A stretch of DNA of 64,000 nucleotides from Bolinopsis microptera (taxonomy: Eukaryota; Ctenophora; Tentaculata; Lobata; Bolinopsidae), in NCBI RefSeq assembly GCF_026151205.1, contig NC_087074.1, positions 15,312,667-15,376,666 of the forward strand. The letters run 5' to 3'. Within the stretch, counting starts at the first letter, position 1. Each line of letters starts with the position of its first letter. Below, one piece after another: positions 33,068 to 43,809 of this stretch. Both the position numbers and the translations under genes were made by a program. Under the pieces are notes generated by a model. That model saw only the letters and a program-made list of their open reading frames with translations. It did no database searches and was not told where the DNA came from.

Positions 33068-33715
33068 ACAAATCGCAATTTTTCACGTTTGCCGCGACAA
33101 ATCTATCAAATTTGTGTTAAAAAATTTTACATTTGAAAATGGGACAAACTTTTGAAAATACAACTTTTCGTTTTGCTAAACTTTCTGTCATACGTTGTAT
33201 GACCCGCCGCGCACGAGTACAGTGCGCGGCTCCCCCTGTATCGTAAAAACTCTATACAGTACACTATAGTGAAACGACGATGGGGGTCACGACGTGATAC
33301 AAAACTTTCTGCTAGCTGTGAGCTTCCTCCTACCAAAATTAAACTTCCAACAGTAGCACCTCAATCGTGTCAATTTTCATATGCCATCTATGGTTGGAAT
33401 TAATAATTGGTTGCGGGTGAAAAAATCAGCCAAAACTGTAAAATTTTGGTCCTGGAATGTGGAAATTTCATCCTCAAAAACTGAAAATGGGACAGTGAAT
33501 GGGACAATATGATTTTTCAATTTTCTCCGGGATTTTAACTTCCAGTACCTCAAATTGGTTTCATGTCATCATCAATTAACCGACTTATTGGTTTCTGGGC
33601 AGAAAATCCATCCAATCTGTCAAATTTGTGTTCAGAAAATTTCATATTTGAAAATGGGACAGACTTTTGAAAATACAACTTTTCGTTTTGTTAAGTTTTC
33701 TGCTGTGAGCTTCCT
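33068..33715. repeat. ~500-bp spaced tandem repeat
   Basis: TTTGAAAATGGGACAGACTT, AATACAACTTTTCGTTTTG and CTGTGAGCTTCC occur at 33,130-33,330 and again at 33,640-33,715. The first copy contains a small MITE at the point where the second is continuous. Confidence 0.8.
33186..33301. mobile_element. 116-bp MITE, copy 1, 8-bp target duplication
   Basis: The ends TGTCATACGTTGTATGACCC and, in reverse, TGTATCACGTCGTGACCC are imperfect inverted repeats. AAACTTTC borders both sides (33,178-33,185 and 33,302-33,309). The interior GCCGCGCACGAGTACAGTGCGCGGC is a strong hairpin. An uninserted paralogue lies at 33,690. An 8-bp duplication suggests hAT-like mobilisation. Confidence 0.75.
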
Positions 33716-33842
33716 GGTCTAGATCCATAGTTATTTGTAATTGTTGCACCTCATCTTTTTCTTTTTTAAAAGAGAGGCTTGGCCGAGATAGCCCACAAAA
33801 GGATAGCATTGAGATGTTTTGCTGAGGATCCCAGTGCCCAGG

Positions 33843-33966
33843 CTATTATGTTCATTAACATATATGATATAAATAATAATAAACATATAAATAATAATAA
33901 AGATTTGGCGGAATGACAGGCTGAGCGCGGCCCAGTAAGCTACAAATTTATTTATGAACATAATAG
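33843..33966. mobile_element. 124-bp MITE-like unit
   Basis: It begins CTATTATGTTCATTAA and ends TTTATGAACATAATAG, giving 16-bp near-perfect inverted ends. A related but incomplete unit is at 24,742-24,812, sharing GGCGGAATGACAGGCTGAGC. It abuts the large palindrome. Confidence 0.6.
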
Positions 33967-36786
33967 ATGTGGATACTGGTGGGGAGGTGAAACACATTTG
34001 TTTACTTTAATAGTAAGCACATGTTCAGCGGGTTGAGGAGGTGAAACACATTTGTTTACATTTTTAGGGTAAGCACATGTTCAGCGGGTTGAAGAGATGA
34101 TACACATTTTGTATTATAGAAGGCTTGTAACACTTGTAACGCTTTCTTGTTACCCCCCTTTGAAGGCCCCGAATTATTTTCTGAACGAAAGCTCAAAAAT
34201 AACCGAGAAATCGACCTTCTTATTAACTCATTTTGATGACTGTTTCTGACCTAAAATTGCACGAAAAATCGATTTAGCTAGGTTTAAGAACCTATAAACA
34301 CTTCCTTATCCCTCAAAATTGATGTTTTATAGTTGATACGAGCAACAAGCAACATATGTTTTGATCCTTCGGTTCTACTCATGACCTAGGCAGTTAAGCT
34401 GAACCCGACAGATCGAGGCAATCCTCACCTTAACTGATCAAACTGGTACTAACACAATTTTCAGATATAAATGTTCTTTGCGATACGTTTATTGCAGCTT
34501 TGCAACTTGAGTGAAGACCAGAGTACGAAAACACACAGCAGGTAAGCAACTCACTTTTGGTGACTGTTCCTCACGAACATTCTGATCCTGCAACATATGA
34601 ACAGCTAGGGAGATCGTCTCCTTAACAAATCGGACAGGTACTATCACAATTTCCAGAGCACAGCATGATAACAAAGTCAAAAGAAACACAACGAAGGTAG
34701 GTTACCAACACCACAATATAACAATTATACTAACAACTGAATTAAATTTATTCTGACGACGGGCAGCCCTGATGTGCTCCGTCATCCTCAACGAGCGACC
34801 ACTTGTAATAGAGGTGTTATGTCATGTGACACCGATCCGTCCAATCACAAACAGGACGAGTCAGCAGATCGATATCGTGTTTTTACTTTCTTTATCTTTA
34901 TTTGACCCTCTGTTCACATTGTTATCTCTACCACATCTCGGCTCGGCAAGGTCCACGTGCAATATCTGCACCACGGTAAACACGCCATGATTACGTCATG
35001 AACTTGAAATAGTGTGATTGTTGTACTTATATAACCGTGCCCATTGCCCACATACAATACAAACTGTTGGGGGGGGGGGGGGGGGGTTTAAGATAAACAA
35101 CCGATCTTGAGGGAAGTGGACAGTGATTTTTTTTAAATGACCAGGTCTGCTTAAATAACTAAAAAATTATGTTAATATTCTGTTCATGACTGGACGATAA
35201 GTTCCTACAATCCCCCCCCCCCCCCCCCCAACAGTTTGTATTGTACGTGGGCAATGGGCACGGTTATATAAGTACAACAATCACACTATTTCAAGTTCAT
35301 GACGTAATCATGGCGTGTTAACCGCGGTGCAGATATTGCATGTGGACCTTGCCGAGCCGAGATGTGGTAGAGATAACAATGTGAACAGAGGGTCAAATAA
35401 AGATAAGGAAAGTAAACACACGATATCGATCTGCTGACTCGTCCTGTTTGTGATTGTACGGATCGGTGTCACATGACATAACACCTCTATTACAAGTGGT
35501 CGCTCGTTGAGGATGACGGAGCACATCAGGGCTGCCCGTCGTCAGAATAAATTTAATTCAGTTGTTAGTATAATTGTTATATTGTGGTGTTGGTAACCTA
35601 CCTTCGTTGTGTTTCTTTTGACTTTGTTATGCTCTGGAAATTGTGAAAATTACGCTCTGGAAATTGTGATATTACCTGCTCTGGAAATTGTGATAGTACC
35701 TGTTCGATTTGTTAAGGAGACGATCTCCCTGTTCATATGTTTGTTATATATTATGGTAATTTATTATGTAACTTATTTATTTATATTATTCCTTAGTCTC
35801 GTATGACCATAGTTGGTCAGTGGCGTAACGAAAGGCCCTGCTGACCCCGCTGTGCAGGGGGGCGCCGTCTTAGGGGGGCGCCAAATCGTCGTTTGAATGT
35901 GGGACAATTTCGAAGACTTAACTAAAGTACTAGCAAAACTGCGCGTTTTGTTCTAGATACACACTTTTTTAGAGATTTTACCGGCGTATTCTCTAAAATC
36001 ACCTAATTTGTTCAATTTTAGGGAGGGGCACCAAAAGGGGAGGGGGCGCCAACAGGGGGGCGCTTTTTTCGGCAGGGGGCGCCAACTGGCAACGTTACGC
36101 CACTGTAGTTGGTACTACAATAAGTGGGTTTCACTTCTAAGCTACCGTATACTAAATTGTTACAGGATCAGAATGTTCGTGAGGAACAGTCACCAAAAGT
36201 GAGTTGCTTACCTGCTGTGTGTTTTCGTACTCTGGTCTTCACTCAAGTTGCAAAGCTGCAATAAACGTATCGCAAAGAACATTTATATCTGAAAATTGTG
36301 TTAGTACCAGTTTGATCAGTTAAGGTGAGGATTGCCTCGATCTGTCGGGTTCAGCTTAACTGCCTAGGTCATGAGTAGAACCGAAGGATCAAAACATATG
36401 TTGCTTGTTGCTCGTATCAACTATAAAACATCAATTTTGAGGGATAAGGAAGTGTTTATAGGTTCTTAAACCTAGCTAAATCGATTTTTCGTGCAATTTT
36501 AGGTCAGAAACAGTCATCAAAATGAGTTAATAAGAAGGTCGATTTCTCGGTTATTTTTGAGCTTTCGTTCAGAAAATAATTCGGGGCCTTCAAAGGGGGG
36601 TAACAAGAAAGCGTTACAAGTGTTACAAGCCTTCTATAATACAAAATGTGTATCATCTCTTCAACCCGCTGAACATGTGCTTACCCTAAAAATGTAAACA
36701 AATGTGTTTCACCTCCTCAACCCGCTGAACATGTGCTTACTATTAAAGTAAACAAATGTGTTTCACCTCCCCACCAGTATCCACAT
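33967..36786. repeat. 2.8-kb near-palindrome
   Basis: The left arm 33,967-35,086 and right arm 35,212-36,786 are reverse complements over more than 1.1 kb with very few substitutions. A 125-bp spacer separates an 18-G run (35,069-35,086) from an 18-C run (35,212-35,229). The outer tips read ATGTGGATACTGG and CCAGTATCCACAT. The right arm is longer because of an insertion carrying a hAT MITE and a triplication of GCTCTGGAAATTGTGAT. Mirror frames of 72 codons in each arm are a by-product of the symmetry. No transposase or target duplication was identified. Confidence 0.93.
35818..36105. mobile_element. hAT MITE, 288 bp
   Basis: Inverted ends CAGTGGCGTAACG and CGTTACGCCACTG are flanked by exact 8-bp duplications TAGTTGGT (35,810-35,817 and 36,106-36,113). 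The GC-rich interior has repeated GGGGGGCGC blocks. It is present only in the right arm of the palindrome. Confidence 0.93.
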
Positions 36787-38110
36787 CTATAGCCTGAGGT
36801 CCCCAGCCCCAGGTAAGTCGCGATTTGTAAGTTTGATTTTGAGATTTAAAGTATAACTATAACGTCACAATTTACATGTATCCAACTAGATAAAGATTAT
36901 AGTTATAGACTCGAGAATGCTGCGCGTTCCCACAGCCACATTTTATCCGAATTTTCAGCGCATTTTTTGGCGAATTTAACCGCCCTAAAAATTAAAACTT
37001 GAAGTTGTAAATTTGCAAATTATTCGCGTACTTTTTTAAAACTCTTAATAATAATACGCCGTACTTTTTGACGAAAATTTGACGAATTTAACTTGTATTA
37101 CGTTGCGACCCCCACGGTCGTCCTGACGATACAGGGGGAGCCGCGCACTTCGTGCGCGGCGGGTCATACAACGTATGACAAAATTTAACAGCCTGGGCTC
37201 TGCCTTGTGCCTACCTCTGAACCTTATTTGTTTGAAGTTGAACTGGAATCACCCAGAACAGATTACCGTACTTAAGAGTGCAGTGGCACCTCGTAACTAG
37301 GGTGTACTATGGTCATTTAAATAGGCCTAGGAGAGGTTATAAGTTGCACAATCACTATTTCCGGAGACTATAACATATAAAAATCTCTTGCCACCAATAA
37401 AAATTTCTTGCAACCTGCAAAACAGTAGCGTTTTTTAGCGTTTAATAATTTGGATCTTAAACTCAAGATCCAAATTCAAGTCAGACATACCAAACTCAAG
37501 TCATACCAAACTCAAGTCAGATATACCTCCCACCTTTTTAACCGCTGAGGGCATGAAGCTGTGATTACAACTTGGACTGAGATTTAGTTATTCATTAGTG
37601 ATATAAAGTGCATAGAAATTACGATTCTGGGCTTTAGCGGTGTCTAACTCTAGGTAGCGCGCGGTGTCTAGGTAAGCTTAGCGACGTCTAAAAGTAAGGG
37701 AAGGGGATACTGAAATTTATTATTGAGAGTTGCGCTCGATGAAACATTTGCGTTTGCTGATTGAAAGGAGAGAGGTTCGGATCTGCACGGGCTTCGATGT
37801 GGAGCTTGTCGTGTTGAATGAAGGTTGCTAGAATTTGGGTTATGGTTGAGTGAGTATAATTAATATTATATAAGCATCTTAGTTTGGGGAGACCATCGTG
37901 TCTTAGCAATAATAATTTATTTGTAGTGATCTTCTTCGTTTAGTTACTTTTAAGAACAATTTTAAGGCGAGCGAATTAGTAAGAGCCCACAATTCAACAA
38001 TATAATATTCAGTACATTGTTTTATAAAAACAGCGTAAACTACTTGTTTAATTTTCGCAATATATATTCGGTATTATATTTTTGAAAATATACACTGTTA
38101 TATTTCATTC
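36787..38110. repeat. Repeat module, copy C (inverted)
   Basis: Reverse complement of copy B (23,725-24,735), and of copy A for 37,975-38,110. It is the most complete copy. It contains the tiny MITE at 37,093 and the stretch 37,815-37,985 that copy A lacks. Confidence 0.75.
37093..37181. mobile_element. 89-bp MITE, copy 2, 8-bp target duplication
   Basis: Shares GACCCCCA, ACAGGGGGAGCCGCGCAC and GTGCGCGGCGGGTCATAC with the copy at 33,186 (opposite orientation). AATTTAAC flanks it on both sides. Copy B at 24,460 is the empty site. Confidence 0.8.
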
Positions 38111-39064
38111 ATATCGACTGATTTAAAAAACCTTAATCATTTGTCGTGACTATATCAAAAAAACCAGTCCCATAGCTCCGGACAACCTTATAACGTAATT
38201 GCGGCACTGTGGCAGTGTGGCATTTGCGGCACTCGTATGCGGTTAGTACTTGCGGCACTATCATATGTAACATGCGACACTTGCTGCACTAATATGATAA
38301 TGTGGCACTTGCGGCACTAACAATAACATATGTGACACTCTTATAAACACATCTGGTCAGAATTTAATATGTGGTACATTATTGGAACGTTGTTGTTTGA
38401 TACAATGGTTGAAATGAGGCTGACAAATCTTTAACTATTCGAATTTTAATGATGAACACGTTTATCCGAAATTCTCGTTAATATACTAATTTGACCAAAA
38501 CCCACAATCATGGGTGGAGTGGACCGCTGCCAGTGTCTCTCTTTCCCAAACAAAAGGAAATGATAATAATTTGAATAACCGTCTGCAAATGCAAAATGAT
38601 AACGAGAATGAAATCGATCGCTCGCTTTTCCCATTCATTCACGGCTTACGAATTTTAATAATTTTCAATTAATTACATCAATCACATTCTGTACAAATCT
38701 CTTTGGGTTGCTTTCGGGTCGATACCTAGTATTTCGGGATAACGGTGGTATCAGTGTCCAATTAGCTGATGTTTATTGAATCTTTCTTGCCGAGTACAGC
38801 TGCATTCGGGTAGTTCTTCTTAATCTATTACAATTGTACATTGATTTTTACACTCATTCAAGTTGTCATTAAATTCATATATAATGCCATTTAACTGTCG
38901 TTGGAAAGCAAAATTTGTTCGAAATCACGAATGAGCAAAATTCTGACCTTTCGCACGTGCAAACTTTGAGCAGAAGTTGCATGCGCATACAATATTTATC
39001 ACCGTAAATGTTTGCATATTGCGATCAAAAAATATATAAAACACCAATATTATTGGTGTTTTAT
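38111..39064. other. Intergenic, TGCGGCACT motif cluster at 38,195-38,340
   Basis: TGCGGCACT or close variants (TGTGGCA, TGCGACACT, TGCTGCACT) occur about eight times in 150 bp at irregular spacing. No gene is seen here. Confidence 0.5.
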
Positions 39065-39440
39065 AAATCGTTTGATAAGCATGGGTTCCAGAAAACCCAT
39101 TTCCCGATACTCCTGAAACTTTTAAAAAAAAATACTGTCGATTTGGTCAACACCTAGCTGCTCTGTAAAATTTCAGATCTTTATGTCAATTTTAACATGG
39201 TTTTATAAGGCACCTGAATATGGCGATTTTGGGTTTTTTTACCAAATTTCGTATAACATGCTGGCGCGTATTTTTCGCAAATTTCTTAAAAACCTCCACA
39301 CAACTTTTTTCTATTCCTGTCATCTTTGACATTGAATTAGAATTGTTTGAACTTAGAATATGCCTGCTGAACTACTTTTGGTGAGTCTTAATGCCTGAAA
39401 AGAGTAAAGGGGGTATAATAGTATAGGGGGTAAATAGTAT
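39065..39440. repeat. Dispersed repeat, copy 2 (inverted copy of 16,540-16,920)
   Basis: See 16,540-16,920. Collinear over about 370 bp with scattered substitutions and small gaps. Confidence 0.75.
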
Positions 39441-39989
39441 AGTGAGTATTAATGGCGACGGTCGTGCTTGCAAGCACTTAGGGCCTGTCATGATATCATG
39501 GATCGCTTAGATTCCACCAGGATCTGCAGTAGTCCTCATAATTCTGCGGCCTCTATGTATCGTTATCTCGGCATGTGAAAATTTGCAGCCTTCCAGACAT
39601 TGATTGGGTTAACGAGGTGTCGTACGTCACCTCAAGATTCAAGATTCTCAGAAGAACAAATAATACAAAAAAACATTTTTATGAACAATAGACGTATTAA
39701 TTCCTGTGAAAATTAGATTTGGCTTTTATTTTGTAAAATATTCGGTATTCTGTTTTTTGAAAATATACACTGTTATATTTATAATGTCAAAATATTAGTT
39801 GTTATATCTTTTTCTGAAAATTGTCATTTTACTTATCATTGGTGAAGTAACTATGTGTTCGCACTGTAAGTGTACAGTGCAATGGTCACAGATAGAAGTT
39901 CGATCCTAACAAACTAAACTTGATCATAACAAATACAATTTAATCGAACCAACCTTTAGGGAAGTTTTCCAAAACAGACTAACGCCGTG

Positions 39990-40262
39990 ATGATTTTGTT
40001 CCTGACACTACTGTTCACAACAGTTGCCTCAAAACCGGCTGACTTGGACGAGATGGACGTGATTGGTGGAGACCTCCTGAAATTACCTAAACCTGCATTA
40101 GAATGGAACATCTGATCGGGACGTACAACTGCGATATCGGAAATGCTCAATGTGATGCTTTTAAAGCTCAAAAAATGATAGATGATCTTGAGTTTGGGAA
40201 GGTGAACTGTGATGATGGAACTAATGAACTACTTTGCAGCCAAGCAAAGCAACTGGTCAATT
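39990..40262 (+). pseudogene. Frameshifted, truncated copy of the secreted-protein gene
   Basis: Plus-strand copy of the gene at 20,603-21,055. It starts at ATG 39,990 with the same signal peptide. A 13-bp deletion after CCTGCATTAGA (about 40,102) throws the frame into an early TGA. Homology continues in the old frame to KQLVN and stops abruptly near 40,262, losing the last third. The 200-bp upstream region is conserved. Confidence 0.85.
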
Positions 40263-40402
40263 AGATAGAGTCATAACTTGTTGCGGTTTCCCGCCCTTAT
40301 AAATGTGTCGGCAAAAATGATCAACAAACAGTTTAGATCTTTATACCGTCTACCCTTAATTACTCCTTCCGAAAATTACTGCATATAATAAGAGTTGGAA
40401 GC

Positions 40403-40430
40403 TTAATTCAATGAGGTGAGGAGCCCACAG
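40403..40430 (-). CDS. Possible last exon of the PDZ gene
   Basis: A good acceptor (ATTTTTGCAG) is followed in phase by nine codons, CGLLTSLN and a stop. It may be a real short tail, or it may arise because the gene is cut off by the repeat that begins at about 40,262. There is no polyadenylation signal nearby. Confidence 0.25.
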
Positions 40431-40539
40431 CTGCAAAAATATTTGTCCGGCAATGTGCCAAGCTTAACTTGAACCGAAACAAACTACAAAGTAGGATGGA
40501 AGGAGATAGTTTTGGATAGGAATGTGGAAGTAACCATAC

Positions 40540-40706
40540 CTGACGTAGAAAGTATCTCTAGCTGCAAGATAAGCGGAGCTGTTGCTGCGTACAGCCAGTT
40601 TAGCGGGGGTCTGACATCTTATGGCCTGGTTCGCTTCTTCAATTGACAAGTTTGTGACTGGAGTACCGTTAGCTTCCACCACTTCGTCCCCAACGCTCAC
40701 ACCGTC
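40540..40706 (-). CDS. PDZ gene, exon with second half of PDZ domain
   Basis: Acceptor CCCTCAG ends at 40,707 and donor GTATGG begins at 40,539. The sequence DGVSVGDEVVEANGTPVTNL followed by SIEEANQAIRCQ is a textbook PDZ segment: the G-D-x-V/I-x-x-V-N-G core strand, then the helix that lines the peptide groove (SIEEANQAI). It joins in phase to the exon at 40,858-40,967. After the domain the chain reads AARDTFYVR. In MAGUK proteins a similar F-Y-x-R stretch starts the SH3 region after the last PDZ domain, so a ZO/Dlg5/CARMA-like relationship is possible but unproven. Confidence 0.85.
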
Positions 40707-40857
40707 CTGAGGGAAATGAGGGTCAGCTCACCGAGATAGAGGTTAACAAAGGGATGTAAGGAAGTGGGCCGCCAAATTTGAGGACTACTTTGTGGAACTT
40801 GGGCAGTCATTGTGCTAAAGTTAGTAAAAGTTTGACTAGATAATAAAGTGAACTTAC

Positions 40858-40967
40858 TGGGCCGGTTGATAGTCCAGTGTTCAGGATTTTGCTGATGAAG
40901 ATGGCCTTACTACGAGATTTGCCGCATATGACTTCGAAGCCCTCCAGGTGAGAAATGGAAACATTTT
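40858..40967 (-). CDS. PDZ gene, exon with first half of PDZ domain
   Basis: The donor GTAAGT at 40,857 is strong. The frame reads ISHLEGFEVICGKSRSKAIF and ISKILNTGLSTGP, the first strands of a PDZ domain. The usual GLGF-type carboxylate loop is replaced by the FEVICG region, so ligand binding may be atypical. A stronger-looking acceptor lies at 41,017 (TTTTTCAG), but that longer exon goes out of frame. The in-phase start uses the weaker CTAACCAG at 40,968. A one-base change in the AAAA run here would make the long exon readable, so a sequencing error is possible. Confidence 0.7.
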
Positions 40968-41168
40968 CTGGTTAGCTCAGCTCCGGGGTTTTTATTTTTT
41001 TCCGGACGTTTGGAAGCTGAAAAATACAAGATGTGTTAGCTACATCAATAAAGATGACGCAAAATCAAAGCGTGGAGTAGATTTTAAATTTTGAATAAAG
41101 ACCAAATCTAATTGATCAATTATTCTATTATTTAGAGCAGTGTCAGGTTAACAAAATATCTCTCATAC

Positions 41169-41283
41169 TTGAACTAGAAGTGGAACTGGAAGACGATTGA
41201 GCGACAGTTCGAGCAGGTTTTCTCGGTCTGGCTGCTGGTTGTACTTCCTCAATCTTTATCATGGTTCCGTGTACTTTTCTCGC
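41169..41283 (-). CDS. PDZ gene, linker exon
   Basis: It is bounded by acceptor TTTCTGCAG and donor GTATGA. It encodes ARKVHGTMIKIEEVQPAARP followed by RKPARTVAQSS and a serine/threonine run. It is basic then Ser-rich, with no domain, and probably disordered. It joins in phase to the exon at 41,618-41,860 (IKPR/ARK). Confidence 0.75.
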
Positions 41284-41617
41284 CTGCAGAAAGTGTGAAA
41301 TAAGAATGAATATTAACACTTCATTAGTTTGAGGACCTTATCAGTATGTACATGCTTCAACATAATTGTTGTCGAATTTCGGAACTTGATAAATCTACAT
41401 CCCACACTACTAAGGCGCCCACATTACTTTACTGATTCTCTGAATATGTGAATATGCATGGTAGGAATTATGTTTCAGCTAGCACCGGAAATACCTATAC
41501 AATCGAGTTTTGAGATAATATATTTGAAAAATCACAGAAAGAACTGTCTCTAATCAAACATAGCAAATCTCAGTATGAGTAAACATATTTAAATGGTAAT
41601 TATACAATTATAATTAC

Positions 41618-41860
41618 CCTAGGTTTGATGGCGATGTCGCTGATCCTCTTAACGGGACTCTCCGAACTGACGACGTGTTGCAAGCCCTCCATGTACCCTC
41701 TGTTCTCCTCCAGAACCACTGTTTTCACCTTGTCGGTGCTGCTGACAGAACTGCGAGGGGACGAGTTTTTTCCTCCTTTACCCATGATCACGTTTACTTT
41801 GCGGCCGCTGATTGTTCGGGCCTCCGTGAACGTTACGTCGGAGAGCGTCATCGAGTTGTT
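41618..41860 (-). CDS. PDZ gene, exon of unrecognised sequence
   Basis: Acceptor CACTTTCAG at 41,861 and donor GTAATT at 41,617 bound an 81-codon exon. It begins NNSMTLSDVTFTEARTISGR. It then has a Gly/Lys/Ser-rich stretch (MGKGGKNSSPRSSVSS) and ends VVSSESPVKRISDIAIKPR. Ser-Pro and basic clusters suggest phosphorylation sites. The internal Met is not needed as a start because the exon is open from the splice site. Confidence 0.75.
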
Positions 41861-42129
41861 CTGAAAGTGAGTTCCGGTTAATTTCTGGTGGTTTGGAGGA
41901 AGGTTATGTGGTGCGCTTTGGGAGCTAACTTTGGTTTTGAATTACAGTACTCAGGGTTCAAAATATTCTGGAAATAAAATATGAAATTTAGATCGAAAAT
42001 TTGGGAACTCAAAATTTTGGTTTTAATAAAAATCAGTAACTACGAACGAAACGATACTCGTACAGGACAAAAACGACAGACAAAATAGACGCCACCACAC
42101 ACCAATGAAACGAAAGATAAGAGAGCTGC

Positions 42130-43067
42130 AAAATATCAGGCCCCTTGACGAAGGTAACATTGCCGACAGGGCAGCTCCGTCTGTACGCCTCCCAGTTGTG
42201 CAGTTCCTCCTGATCCTCCCTAGCAACACTACAGTTGTAGAGTCTGGAGTGCTCCAGCAGGTACGAGCTCATATCATCACAGTACCGCAAACAAACCGCC
42301 GGGCTTTCCCGCAGATCCACCATGCTGTGTTCCCGCAGTGATGCTGCCGAGCTATCTTGCAGTGGTGAGGTCACGTGAACAGATGCTGCCGAGCTGTCCA
42401 GTGAAGAAGTGGGACGAAGATCCAGGGATGTGAAGGTTGAGGAGGAGGAAGCAGTGCTGAAGCAAGATGTCTCTTCTTCTAGTTGGGATCTAGATATTAT
42501 CTCTTCCTTCGTAGCTCTGTTGGATATCTTGGTTTGGATGTCCTCTTTCATAGCTTTATTCTGCTCATGAAGTGGCCTTAATCTATCACAAAATGCGCTG
42601 TATGAGTCAGCCTCATACAGGACTGAGTATATTTTCTTGGCCGGGGAGCTCATAGTCTTCGCAAGCCACTTTCGGGGAGATCCCCCTCCTTCTCTGACCA
42701 CGTCCGGTGACTTAGAAAACTCATTTGATCTATATAAATCCGGGGCAGTCTGGCACTTCTTCAGCTGAGGCAGCTCCATTCCATACTTCTTCAAAGTCCT
42801 GTTGAGTCGGTCTTGGGCAAAAGCTGGGTCCTTAGAACGCGCCGTAATCCGCGGAAAAGATCTGGTCCTGTCGCTCCCTAACTTCCGCAAGATTTGCATC
42901 TTTTGACGGTCTATAGCCGCTAGTTGCTGCTTCAACCTGTTGTCTTGTTGAACGTCTGGATTGGTGTCGTTAGCCATGGATTTACCCCTCCCTGACCTGA
43001 TGATGTGCTCGTATTTAATGTCCGTTCGGTGGACCCGGGAGCTGTAAGAGATCTTACTATACGACAT
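42130..43067 (-). CDS. PDZ gene, first coding exon (long, serine-rich)
   Basis: The start is the ATG at 43,065-43,067 in context GTCAACATG, giving MSYSKISYSSRVHRTDIKYE. The frame upstream is open but has no better start. The exon encodes about 310 residues. A short basic helix (QQLAAIDRQKMQILRKLG) is followed by Arg/Ser/Pro-rich sequence with SPRKW and SSPAKK motifs. Next is a segment rich in charged residues near LRPLHEQNKAMKEDIQTKIS, then a long Ser/Thr stretch with three SSAAS repeats. The 3' junction is not settled. In-phase GT sites lie at several points between 42,125 and 42,180 and none is strong. I do not recognise this N-terminal region. Together with the downstream exons it makes a scaffold-type protein of at least 500 residues, probably at cell junctions or the cortex by analogy with PDZ proteins. 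Confidence 0.75.
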
Positions 43068-43157
43068 GTTGACGGTCGGGCAAAGTTCGAGAAACGATAT
43101 TAGAAATGAGAACGGAATTGGTGAGCTATTATCAAGAGAAAGAGTACTTAGAATCAA

Positions 43158-43809
43158 TCTTGCCGTACTTAGGATGTTTTATAATTATTGTTGTCGTAGT
43201 TAAAGCCTCGGTCAATCTGCTAATAGAAGCATTGTGAATTTCTCACGTTTTCTACCCTAATTTTCATTAGCTCCGCTCTTATCATCAAGCTCAAAATGGA
43301 TTGTTCTAGTTCGTAAAAGGATTGATCCATGTAAATGCATGCGCATATTAATATAAATTATCATTAAACTCTTCTCACAAGAAATAATATTAAAGAAAAC
43401 AATCTGAGAGAGAGAGATAAGAAGCCCCGCCAGATGGGTGCTGTGAGAATTGAGAAGCTTATTATCAGATAACGAAAATTCATGTGAGTCAAACGAATTA
43501 GAGAAACTTTAAAGACCTCATCTATAATTCAAGTAACCATGAGGGGCTGAAAATACTGTGACTCGGTACTGCAAATGGCGAGGAAAGCTGATAAATAATA
43601 AAATCAGTGGACAGGTTCTATGAAGTACGACTTGAATGATGCATGTGCAATGATCTAACATTAAGGTTCCGCAGACATAAACCGTTTAAGAGGGCCGGTG
43701 AGGATCCATTGTGTAGTTTACGTTTAGCGACTTATAGTATCATTACCCACGATTGATGCCCAATAATTTAATAGGCAGTAAATCTTAGCTTATCGAATCT
43801 ATTCTGCGC
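43158..43809. other. Upstream flank of the PDZ gene
   Basis: Presumed 5' region of the minus-strand PDZ gene. I see no definite core promoter motif and no other gene. Confidence 0.4.

Noticed and set aside
34772..35526. Identical 72-codon frames facing each other
   Set aside because: They are a consequence of the palindrome symmetry, and there is no domain or splice signal.
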